Shown here in pieces: positions 1 through 7,819 of a DNA stretch of 32,766 bases. The notes beneath the pieces are model-generated. The model ran no database searches. It was not told where the DNA came from and worked only from the letters and a program-made list of their open reading frames with translations. The stretch is taken from contig DCUM01000064.1 of the NCBI GenBank assembly GCA_002327255.1, positions 1 through 32,766 on the forward strand, read 5' to 3'. The DNA is from a bacterium UBA2214. GTDB lineage: Bacteria; Zhuqueibacterota; Zhuqueibacteria; Residuimicrobiales; Residuimicrobiaceae. The translations under genes were made by a program, and so were the position numbers. How positions within the stretch are numbered: the first letter of the stretch is position 1; every line of letters starts with the position of its first letter.

Positions 1-3000
1 TCGTTGACAGCGCTGTCAAAGGCATGGCCGCGGTTCATGAGATTGACCTTGAAATTGAAGAGGTTGCTGATGTCCAAAAACGCGGTGGTCTCGATGCCGG
101 CCAGTCTGACCGTTTTGGTGACCTTGAAATCCACCATGTAATAGTCGGGCCAGCGCATGTTGTTGGTGACGTGCAGCTTGCCGAGCGGATTGAAGGTGAA
201 ATAATCCCCGGCCTTCCATTCACCGAACAAGGTGACATTCCAGGCGCCGAGCGGATGCCGGCCGAACAACCTGGGCCCCCATTTTTCCGGCGCGCGCAGG
301 GTGAGATTCGCATTCAACCGCGGTATCGGCAGCGAGCTGCTCTCCTGCCCTTCATAGAGTCCCTCCCGGTCATCGCCCTGGGTGACATCGGTGATGGTCT
401 CACGCCCCGTCAATCCGGATTTTTTCAGCATGTAATTGAGATTGACCCAGCCATTGATCCAGCCGCCGTCGTTCTTGCTGAGATTTATTTCAAAACCCTG
501 TATATCCTGATACTCGTTATTGGCCCAGGCGTCATAGTTGATGTTGCCCGCGGCATTGGTGTAGGTCACCTCACCGTGCTGCCCGCTGACGTCCTTCGAA
601 TAACTCGATATTTTGACGACATAGCTCTCCAGGAAATTATAGGCGACGCCCAATTCGTAGGAAATGGTGCGGGGCGGTTCCAGGTTGGGATTGGACATGT
701 CGTAGAGCCCGTTTTTGGTGTAGCGGTAGCGGTACAGATACATGGTGTAATAGGGCGGGTTGGAGCGGAAATGGCCGTAATTGAAATAGAACTTGCTGCG
801 GTCGGAGACCGGGAAGGAGACGCCGACGCGCGGACTGAGGGTGAAATGATTCCTGACGGGCTGCAGGAAACCGGGATGTGCCTTGTCATATTCAACCCAG
901 GTGTCCCAGATGTAGGAGCGCCCCGATTTGAGATATTCGAAAAGAATCGAATCTTGCGCAATGCTCTGCGGCGTGAAGGCATCCACCGCGAACGCGTCGC
1001 CGGTGGGCCACTTGCCGCCACCGCCATAATAGTAGTCGAAACGAAGGCCGATATTGGCGATCAGGGATTCGAGGCTGATCTGGTCCTGTACATAGAGGCC
1101 CGTCTGGCTCGGCGTGCGGTGATAATTGAATTCATAGGCATTGTAATAGTTCTCGTTCCATTTTTGCCAGAGATGGTGATTGAGGTCGATATAATTGTAT
1201 TCGATGCCCGCTTTGAGATAGTGACGGGTCGTCATCTGCGCCGCCATGTCGAATTTGGCGCGGTACTGGCCGACGCGCACATTGGTGTAAAGATCGCCCT
1301 CCTTGCGGCGAAAACGATAGGGCACGCCCGGCAGGGCATCATAACTGGGATAGGTGTAGGTATAGCTGCTGTCGACCTTGATTTTGTTGGTGCCGTACAT
1401 GAATTTACCGAAGGGCATTTCGGTGACCGGAAAGGGTCCGAACAGGGTGAGGATGGTCTGATCGCGGTTATCGCCCACCGGCGCATGATCCTTGATGCCG
1501 AGGGCGCTGAGGCTCAGCTCCCAATAAGCGGACTTGCTCAGCACATGGTTGATGGTCACGCCCCCCATCAGGGTGGTCTGATCCAGCAGCGGGAAATAGG
1601 GCGGATCGAACCAATAGGCGTAACTGTCGCCGGAATTTTTGACGTTCCTGATGTTGTCCACCGGCATAAAGCCGCCGGCGCGACTGGCGTCGGGAAAATC
1701 GCCGAATGCCGGCCGTATCGGACTCACACCCATCTGGCGCTTGTGCAGACCATTGAAGGTGACGGTGAGGTTGTTCAACGGCTGGCTGCGGATGGTGGCG
1801 AATGTGGTATAGAGTTCTTCAAAGGAGCGCGACACCGGCATGACGTAATGGCGCTTGCGGGCGTTGTGCGAAAGATAAAACGTCGCACTGCCCAGTCGTT
1901 TGCCGATCAGGGGCAGCGGTCCGCCAAAACCGCCATCGATGTTCCAGTCGGCACCCTCCTCTTCCATGTGGTGTTCCGCAAACAGTTTTTTCTGTTCATC
2001 GCTGACCGAATAACCCAGTTTGACCAGACCTTCATAATCGGGTTCGGTCATGAACATCCAGCAGCCGAGGAGGTAATAATCCAGCGGTGTGGCGGGGATT
2101 GCCGGATTCGAGCGGTTGAAATTGGCCGCGGCCGTGTTCCAACCCGTGAAGCGCGGGTGCTGCTCGCGCAGGTAGGGTTCATCCTTCCAGGCTTCATCGG
2201 TGCCCACGAAAGCGACCGCCGGATCAAGGTAGGAACGCAGGATCTGGCTTTTGCTATCATAAAACGAACCGCCGAAACGGCGGATATGGGGCTGGTCCAT
2301 GGAAAGGCTCAGCGTGCCGTGATAAGCGGTCTTGGAACCACTCTTGGTGCTGACATTGATGAGGCCGGAACGGAAATTGCCGTATTCGGCATTGTAACCG
2401 CCGGACATGAGCGAGACCTGTTCGATGGCGCTGAGAGGGATGGAGGTCTCGGCATTGCCCGCAGCGGCATTGATATAGGAGAGTCCGTTGACCATCATGC
2501 CCGTCTGGTCGGCGGAACCACCGCGAATGGTCAGGTAGCCATTATCGGTGGAGACGCCCGGCAGCTTGGCGAGGAAGGCATTGATCTCGCGGATGCCGGT
2601 GGCGTCCTGCAGCTGCACATCATTGACCACCATCTGCGTGTTGGAGACCTCGAGGTGCAGTTCATCGCGCCTGGCCTGCACCACCACTTCGCTGCCCTGG
2701 AGCACGGTTTCTTTGAGAAAAAAATCAGCCCTGGACACCCGATCGGCGGACACCATGACGCCGGTGACTTTTTGCGCGCTGTACCCCAGCAGCGACGCGC
2801 GCACCGCCACCGTACCCACCGGCACGTTGATGATGACATACTCGCCCTTGAGGTTGGTGACCGCACCCAGGCTGGTTCCTTCGATCATCACGTTGACGCC
2901 AGGCAACGGCGCTCTGCTGGCCGCATCCTTGACCACCCCGCTGATGCGGCTGCGCGTTTGGGCCTGAACCTCCACAACACCGGTCAGTAACAGCATGGAT

Positions 3001-3044
3001 ACGATTAACAGGCTGGTCACGCCCGATATTTGTTTACATCGCAT
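1..3044 (-). CDS. TonB-dependent outer-membrane receptor B (3' end beyond window)
   Basis: My own reading of the minus strand gives 1014 open codons from the ATG at 3044 to the left edge, with no stop. The protein has a signal peptide (residues 1-29, ending VEVQAQ), a carboxypeptidase-regulatory-like beta-sandwich (about 33-115; GVVKDAASRAPLPGVNV, then a GYSAQK strand), a TonB plug domain (about 120-240; the segment LTIRGGSADQTGMMVNGLSY and a conserved GYNAEYGNFRSG), then a long barrel rich in aromatic beta-strands. The visible end (DISNLFNF) resembles the last strands of such receptors, so only a short piece should be missing. An AAGGAG sits 6-7 nt before the start. It lies 14 bp after the PL1 pectate lyase stop, so the two are probably co-transcribed and it probably imports pectin oligomers; the substrate is inferred from neighbours only. 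No SusD-like partner follows within view. Confidence 0.9.
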   Translation of the reverse strand, partial: MRCKQISGVTSLLIVSMLLLTGVVEVQAQTRSRISGVVKDAASRAPLPGVNVMIEGTSLGAVTNLKGEYVIINVPVGTVAVRASLLGYSAQKVTGVMVSADRVSRADFFLKETVLQGSEVVVQARRDELHLEVSNTQMVVNDVQLQDATGIREINAFLAKLPGVSTDNGYLTIRGGSADQTGMMVNGLSYINAAAGNAETSIPLSAIEQVSLMSGGYNAEYGNFRSGLINVSTKSGSKTAYHGTLSLSMDQPHIRRFGGSFYDSKSQILRSYLDPAVAFVGTDEAWKDEPYLREQHPRFTGWNTAAANFNRSNPAIPATPLDYYLLGCWMFMTEPDYEGLVKLGYSVSDEQKKLFAEHHMEEEGADWNIDGGFGGPLPLIGKRLGSATFYLSHNARKRHYVMPVSRSFEELYTTFATIRSQPLNNLTVTFNGLHKRQMGVSPIRPAFGDFPDASRAGGFMPVDNIRNVKNSGDSYAYWFDPPYFPLLDQTTLMGGVTINHVLSKSAYWELSLSALGIKDHAPVGDNRDQTILTLFGPFPVTEMPFGKFMYGTNKIKVDSSYTYTYPSYDALPGVPYRFRRKEGDLYTNVRVGQYRAKFDMAAQMTTRHYLKAGIEYNYIDLNHHLWQKWNENYYNAYEFNYHRTPSQTGLYVQDQISLESLIANIGLRFDYYYGGGGKWPTGDAFAVDAFTPQSIAQDSILFEYLKSGRSYIWDTWVEYDKAHPGFLQPVRNHFTLSPRVGVSFPVSDRSKFYFNYGHFRSNPPYYTMYLYRYRYTKNGLYDMSNPNLEPPRTISYELGVAYNFLESYVVKISSYSKDVSGQHGEVTYTNAAGNINYDAWANNEYQDIQGFEINLSKNDGGWINGWVNLNYMLKKSGLTGRETITDVTQGDDREGLYEGQESSSLPIPRLNANLTLRAPEKWGPRLFGRHPLGAWNVTLFGEWKAGDYFTFNPLGKLHVTNNMRWPDYYMVDFKVTKTVRLAGIETTAFLDISNLFNFKVNLMNRGHAFDSAVN

Positions 3045-3058
3045 ATCCACTCCTTGTG

Positions 3059-4729
3059 TTAACGGATGAGTTGTACCTTGATGACGCTGACATCCTGGCG
3101 GTAGCGAACCACGAGAAAATAGATGCCGGAAGCAACCCGCCTCTGCTGATCGTCCACGCCTTGCCAGGCAATCCGGTGCACCCCCGCGCTCAACACCCCG
3201 TCGAGCAATGTAATGACACGGCGTCCGCAAAGGTCATAAATGTATCCTTCGACAGAACCGCTGGCGGGAATGGCCACCGTGAACGTGGTGTGTTGATTGA
3301 ACGGGTTCGGATAGTTCTGGCTGAGGGTAAAAACAGACGGCGGCACAGCATCAGGCCGGGTCACGGCAGTCGCGGCGCCGGTCAGGCTGTTCAAATAGAC
3401 TTCCAGTTGCGTATAGCCTTCGGCGGTGACGAGATTTCTGTCTGAGGCATCCGCGGGATCGAGTCCATGGGCGTACTCCCAGGCGTCGGGCATGCCGTCA
3501 TGATCGTTGTCTGCGGGCGCGGGCAGGCTGCAGAGCTCCGGCCAGCCGCCCACCTGGGTCTGCGAATCGATGATGCCGCGGACGACTGAGGTATCGGACA
3601 TCCCCTGCAGTTTTTCGTAGCCCACCCCGTCGTAGGTTGCCGTGCCGTTGGCCGCTTCAAAGACGATCCGTTGATCCACACGATCCCGTTTCGGCCGTGT
3701 GGCGCCCGCATCCGCCAGTACCAGCTGGTAAGCCTCTTCAGCGCCATGCTGGTTTATGGGCACGTAGGGATGCGGCAGATAGGCCCGGGAAACGGCCTCG
3801 CTGCGATAGCTGCCCTGCACTCCGCCGGCCCAGTTATTGGCGGTGATGGCCGGCGCGCCATCGACATAATTCTCCTCGACGTACCACTTGCCATTGCCAT
3901 CGGAGGGTTCGACGATACGGTAACGCACGCCGCTCTTGGTGGCGGGGCCGGCCTTGTAATAGTTGGCAACGATATTGATGGTGCCGCCCTCGCCCCCGTA
4001 ACCGCTGTTGAAACCCCAATTATAGATCACATTATTGCGAAAATCCATATCGATGCAGAGCGCGTTGGAACCGTCGAAACGGGGATTGCGGCTGGAATGG
4101 TGGGCGAAGAGATTGTGATGGAAACTGACATTTTTCCCGCCCCAGATGCCTCCGTATCCATGCGCGCCCTTGGAGTGGGTGGAGAGATAGAGACTTTCCG
4201 AGATGATGCACCATTGGATGGTGGTGCTGTCATTGCCGTAAAAAGACATGCATTCATCCACGCTCCAGCTCGCCGAACAGTGATCGATGACGATGTTCTT
4301 GCGGTAACGGCCCCAGATGGCATCGTCCTCGGTGGCCATGACGTCGCCGAGACGGAAGCGGAGATGGCGCAAAATCACGTTGCTGGCATTGATGACCATG
4401 GTCTGATCGCGCAGACAGATGCCGTCGCCCGGCGCGGTTTGGCCGGCGATGGTGAGGTCGCCGTTTTTGACATTCAGATCGCTTTTGAGCGGGATGGTGC
4501 CGGAGACGCGAAAGACGATGGTGCGCGCGCCCTTTTGATTGACCGCGTCGCGCAAGCTGCCGGGGCCGCTGTCGTTGAGGTTGGTCACTTCATAAACCGC
4601 GCCGCCGCGGCCGCCGCTGGTGAATTTGCCGCCGCCTTCGGCGCCGGGGAAGGCTGGGGTTTGTGCATGTGATACGGTTACCAGGCCAAATACAAGAAGA
4701 GCAATCAATTTATTCATGCAAATATTCAT
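3059..4729 (-). CDS. Secreted pectate lyase, polysaccharide lyase family 1, with type IX sorting domain
   Basis: Predicted to cleave polygalacturonate by beta-elimination outside the cell, giving 4,5-unsaturated oligogalacturonides. Residues 1-23 form a signal peptide. The PL1 right-handed beta-helix follows (about 25-400): FPGAEGGGKFTSGGRGG near the N-terminus, IDHCSASWSVDE (148-159) with acidic calcium-binding candidates, and HHNLFAHHSSRNPRFD (204-219) containing the arginines expected at the PL1 active site. A thrombospondin/EF-hand-like DNDHDGMPDAWE (407-418) is a likely calcium site of the kind often following Bacteroidetes PL1 domains. Residues about 468-556 (QNYPNPFN to the C-terminus) are a type A sorting domain. 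The ATG at 4729 has GGAG 3-4 nt upstream; the in-frame ATG 12 nt downstream is possible and changes only the extreme N-terminus. Receptor B follows after 14 bp. Confidence 0.9.
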   Translation of the reverse strand: MNICMNKLIALLVFGLVTVSHAQTPAFPGAEGGGKFTSGGRGGAVYEVTNLNDSGPGSLRDAVNQKGARTIVFRVSGTIPLKSDLNVKNGDLTIAGQTAPGDGICLRDQTMVINASNVILRHLRFRLGDVMATEDDAIWGRYRKNIVIDHCSASWSVDECMSFYGNDSTTIQWCIISESLYLSTHSKGAHGYGGIWGGKNVSFHHNLFAHHSSRNPRFDGSNALCIDMDFRNNVIYNWGFNSGYGGEGGTINIVANYYKAGPATKSGVRYRIVEPSDGNGKWYVEENYVDGAPAITANNWAGGVQGSYRSEAVSRAYLPHPYVPINQHGAEEAYQLVLADAGATRPKRDRVDQRIVFEAANGTATYDGVGYEKLQGMSDTSVVRGIIDSQTQVGGWPELCSLPAPADNDHDGMPDAWEYAHGLDPADASDRNLVTAEGYTQLEVYLNSLTGAATAVTRPDAVPPSVFTLSQNYPNPFNQHTTFTVAIPASGSVEGYIYDLCGRRVITLLDGVLSAGVHRIAWQGVDDQQRRVASGIYFLVVRYRQDVSVIKVQLIR

Positions 4730-4783
4730 TTTCTCCGTTACTGGTTCAGATTGGACATTGATCCTTTACCTTAAAAACCGGTT

Positions 4784-4815
4784 CTGCCCGCGGCCTGCTC
4801 TCAGGTCGCGGGCAG
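4784..4815 (-). terminator. Rho-independent terminator between the beta-helix gene and the PL1 gene
   Basis: A perfect 9-bp inverted repeat (CTGCCCGCG and CGCGGGCAG) encloses an A/C mismatch, a further 4-bp stem (CCTG/CAGG) and an AGAG tetraloop when read on the minus strand. A run of five T residues follows about seven bases after the stem. It lies 109 bp past the stop of the upstream beta-helix gene and 54 bp before the PL1 start. It should end, or attenuate, transcription ahead of the pectate lyase and receptor B. Confidence 0.75.
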
Positions 4816-4924
4816 CACGTGATATTGGAAAGTGCGCTTCCCCGCACAAGTTCCCGTCTCCGCAGAGTCTGTTGAAAAACGGGCGACTCCGGGGTGGCTG
4901 ATCCATGGTCCCCCCTCCGGGAGC

Positions 4925-6298
4925 TCACTTCATCAGCAGCATCTTGCGCGTGCGGCTGAAGGTCTCGCCACAAAGTTCATAGAAATAGACGCCGGAGGGC
5001 AAATCCGCGCCGAAAAAGAGGACGCGGTGTTCGCCTGCGGCAAATTGGCCGTCGGCCAGTTCGGCGATCATGCGGCCGCGCGCGTCATAGACCGTCAGGC
5101 GCACCCGCTGCGCCTTTGGCAGGGCGAAAGAGAGGGTGGTCGCCGGATTGAAGGGATTGGGATAGTTCTGCGCCAGCGCGTATGCCTCGGGAAGTGAACC
5201 CCCATTTTGCGCCACACCCGAGGGATAGGTGGCCCAGCGCAGATCCCCGATGGGTCCGCCATCCGAGCCGTAGGAGCGCAGCAGCGACCCGGCGGGCAGT
5301 GTGAAATCGCCATGGGCGGGATCGGCAAAGCCGGGATCCATGCGGATCGTATCCCGGATCGTGTGCTTCAACCAGTTCTTTTTGGCGCTGAGCTGCCACA
5401 TGCAGATGTTGGCGATGGTGGCCATGTTGTCGTTGAGGGTCGTTTTGATGTTGAGGGCCGTCTTGGTGCTGGTCTCCCAGTTCGTCTGCGCCGAAAAGAT
5501 GGAATTGGTGATATAAATGGGTTTATCAAACAAAACCGTGGCCTTTTCGGTCAAGATGATCTCGCGCGGATCGGTCAGGCCCATGTTGTACCAGGTGGTG
5601 TGGTCGACATGCACCTCCGGGTACTCGTATCGTTGCGTATCGGAGTTGCCGTTAATGCGAATGCCATAGCTGGTGATGTTGACCATGGTGGAATTGCTGA
5701 CGCGAATGTAGTTGCAGCCCACGTATTTGTAATGGACCAGGGTGGCACTATCATGGATCATACAATTATCCACAATCGTCGTGTCCACGACCACATTGCC
5801 GGCGAGGCTGTTGCCCGCGCCATCGAGGACATTCCCCTTGAGGTTCCTGACCTCGCAATTCTGCAGATGGATTTTCTTGAGGAAGGCGGGTTGTGCGATT
5901 TCACCCATATGGCAGCGCACCAGATAGGAAACCTTTGTAACGCCATCCACCGCGCCATCGAACGCGATGCCATCGAGCAACAGGGCGCCGTTATTACCCA
6001 CATGGAAGAACTGGCAGGTGCCGTCCCCGGGGTCGGTGAGGATTTTCACCTTTGCCTTTGCGGAGCCATCCCCATCGACGACGATGGCAAGGCTTTTTTC
6101 GGCGATGGTGCCCATGGTCTTGAGCACCGACTCGGTATACTCGGCCTCAGGGAGGAGCAGCAGGATATCGCCGTCAGCGGCGGCCTCGATCGCCGCCGAC
6201 AGGGTGCCATCACCCGGGAAGACATCGGTGTAATTCTGGGCCATCACAGGGGCAGTGCAACACAGCAGTGCCAAAACGAACAGTGCCTCACTCTTCAT
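4925..6298 (-). CDS. Secreted right-handed beta-helix protein with type IX sorting domain (DUF4957/DUF5123-like)
   Basis: This 457-residue protein has a signal peptide (1-20, ending PVMAQ) and an N-terminal region typical of pectin-locus beta-helix proteins (DGTLSAAIEAAADGDILLLLPE, 30-50). Serial beta-helix turns follow (LLLDGIAFDG, IHLQNCEVRNLKG, NCMIHDS, IRVSNSTMVN, IYITNSIF), then the closing motif GPIGDLRWAT, and a C-terminal sorting domain (about 373-457, AQNYPNPFNPATTLSF). It resembles the DUF4957/DUF5123 proteins found beside pectin-degrading enzymes in Bacteroidetes. I see no lyase active-site signature I can name, so it could be a pectin-binding protein or an uncharacterised lyase or hydrolase. 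AAGGAGGT precedes the start. A strong terminator follows the gene. The 242-bp gap after the DUF4861-like gene holds no gene I can support. Confidence 0.82.
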   Translation of the reverse strand: MKSEALFVLALLCCTAPVMAQNYTDVFPGDGTLSAAIEAAADGDILLLLPEAEYTESVLKTMGTIAEKSLAIVVDGDGSAKAKVKILTDPGDGTCQFFHVGNNGALLLDGIAFDGAVDGVTKVSYLVRCHMGEIAQPAFLKKIHLQNCEVRNLKGNVLDGAGNSLAGNVVVDTTIVDNCMIHDSATLVHYKYVGCNYIRVSNSTMVNITSYGIRINGNSDTQRYEYPEVHVDHTTWYNMGLTDPREIILTEKATVLFDKPIYITNSIFSAQTNWETSTKTALNIKTTLNDNMATIANICMWQLSAKKNWLKHTIRDTIRMDPGFADPAHGDFTLPAGSLLRSYGSDGGPIGDLRWATYPSGVAQNGGSLPEAYALAQNYPNPFNPATTLSFALPKAQRVRLTVYDARGRMIAELADGQFAAGEHRVLFFGADLPSGVYFYELCGETFSRTRKMLLMK

Positions 6299-6540
6299 GG
6301 TTTACCTCCTTGGACAGGCTAATCAAATTATGGTCTATATGGGTCATTAACCGGCAGAAAACAGCAGCGTCCTGCCCTGAACCAAGGCCAGAGCTGTGGA
6401 GACAGATGAACCCTGTTTCACTACGAAACGCACAAAAAAACAATGGCCAAAACGCTGATGCAATGGCACCTGATCATTATTATTTCCTGGCGTTCTTTGT
6501 GGCATTGAGGCGATCAAGATCAGCAAGGTGGCGTGTATGT

Positions 6541-7809
6541 TCATTGTTTATCGATCGCCATTTCCACGGGTTGATTCAATCTCATGACGGTTTCGTCGAG
6601 GTACTTCGCAAAAGCCGCCCGGTTCTGAATCCCGTCCGGTTCTTTCTCCCAGGCGGCGAGAAAGTAGTAAGCCCAGCGGCCATTGCCCGGCGACAGCACC
6701 ACGATATGACTGTTCGCATCTTCCGTGGCTTTTTGCAAATCACCCCTGCGATACAAAATGGCCATGCCCAGACTGTCGTTGTTGAGACTCTGCAGCCCCC
6801 ACGTGGCCAGCCAGCTCCATACACCCTCCCCGGGCGCCGGGATCAGGACGGTACCGGGCAGCTTGACCAGTCCGGTACAGAGATTGGGCATCTCCGGATT
6901 CGCCTGCAGCCGGTGCAGGGTCATGCGGCTGCCCGCACTGATGGAGAGCCAGCTGCGCACATCCGCCGTTCCGGCGCCGTAATTCCAGCCCCAATAACTG
7001 GTCGTGATGCAGGAATAAAGCGGAGCGGAGACCGTGATGGCGCAGTGGACGCTGTCGGTCACGGCCACGCGGCCGGCTTTCTCTCCATCCCAGAAGGCGA
7101 CCGTGCCAATCCCCAGCGATTCCCCCACTTTCAGGATGTCCATCCCCCAGCTGCCGGGATTGTGGTACGATTCAAAGCCGTCCTGACCGACATTTTGCAG
7201 CACCATCTCGGGCGTTAATTTGCCAAAGATATCGGTGGCGTTGCGCCAGTCGAGATAAAAGCGGTAGCCGACCTTGTCCGATTCCCAGCCCGGACCCTCA
7301 TAACGGATGAATTCCGAGTGATCGGTATGTTCAGGGGGTACCCGCAAGGCGGAGACATGGGTAAAAGTGCCGCCTCTGTATTTGCGCTTCTCCCAGGCGC
7401 CGCCCGTGCGGATGGAGAGCTCCGCCTGGGTGCGGCGCGGATACTCCCTGCTGATGACGCCCGAAGAGGCATAGCGCATCTGCAGATGCAGCGTCTCCTG
7501 CGGCTTGAAATCAAGGCAGGCGAGGATTTGCTCCGGCGTTCCATCTCCATCGCCATCGTTGAGCTGCGTTGGAATCACCTTGTCCCCGGCGAGCAAAATC
7601 ATGGCCTGCGGATTGAAAGCGGCCGCCGCGGCCTTGATCTCGGTTATGGGGATCGCCACCAGCTCATCGACCCGCACGCAGGGCGCGGGATTGCGCATTT
7701 GCAGCGAGATGGATTGCGGATAATCCCGGGCAATTTTGCGCTCAAACTCGGAGCTGCAGCCCAAAGTGAAAAGGACGATGATCCCCACCCCGTACTTGAA
7801 CAGGCACAT
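6541..7809 (-). CDS. DUF4861-like lipoprotein
   Basis: A 422-residue protein beginning MCLFKYGVGIIVLFTLGC, a lipoprotein signal peptide with lipobox TLGC, so it is probably anchored in the outer membrane. An AAGGAG seven bases before the ATG at 7809 supports this start over the longer open frame running into the upstream gene. The body resembles DUF4861, a family found repeatedly in pectin loci next to GH28, GH105 and PL genes; recognisable stretches include LNDGDGDGTPEQIL, YEGPGWESDKVGYRFYLDWRN, the GSWGMDILKVGESLGIGT segment and SYWGWNYG. Biochemical function is not known to me. The start lies only 10 bp after the GH28-GH105 stop, so the two are almost certainly translated from one transcript and may act together on the surface. 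Confidence 0.8.
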   Translation of the reverse strand: MCLFKYGVGIIVLFTLGCSSEFERKIARDYPQSISLQMRNPAPCVRVDELVAIPITEIKAAAAAFNPQAMILLAGDKVIPTQLNDGDGDGTPEQILACLDFKPQETLHLQMRYASSGVISREYPRRTQAELSIRTGGAWEKRKYRGGTFTHVSALRVPPEHTDHSEFIRYEGPGWESDKVGYRFYLDWRNATDIFGKLTPEMVLQNVGQDGFESYHNPGSWGMDILKVGESLGIGTVAFWDGEKAGRVAVTDSVHCAITVSAPLYSCITTSYWGWNYGAGTADVRSWLSISAGSRMTLHRLQANPEMPNLCTGLVKLPGTVLIPAPGEGVWSWLATWGLQSLNNDSLGMAILYRRGDLQKATEDANSHIVVLSPGNGRWAYYFLAAWEKEPDGIQNRAAFAKYLDETVMRLNQPVEMAIDKQ

Positions 7810-7819
7810 GGTACGCTCC

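Noticed and set aside
24..2990. 988-codon open frame on the plus strand
   Set aside because: It is exactly antisense to receptor B, whose minus-strand reading has clear signal, regulatory, plug and barrel features. The translation has no family motif and reflects codon bias on the opposite strand.
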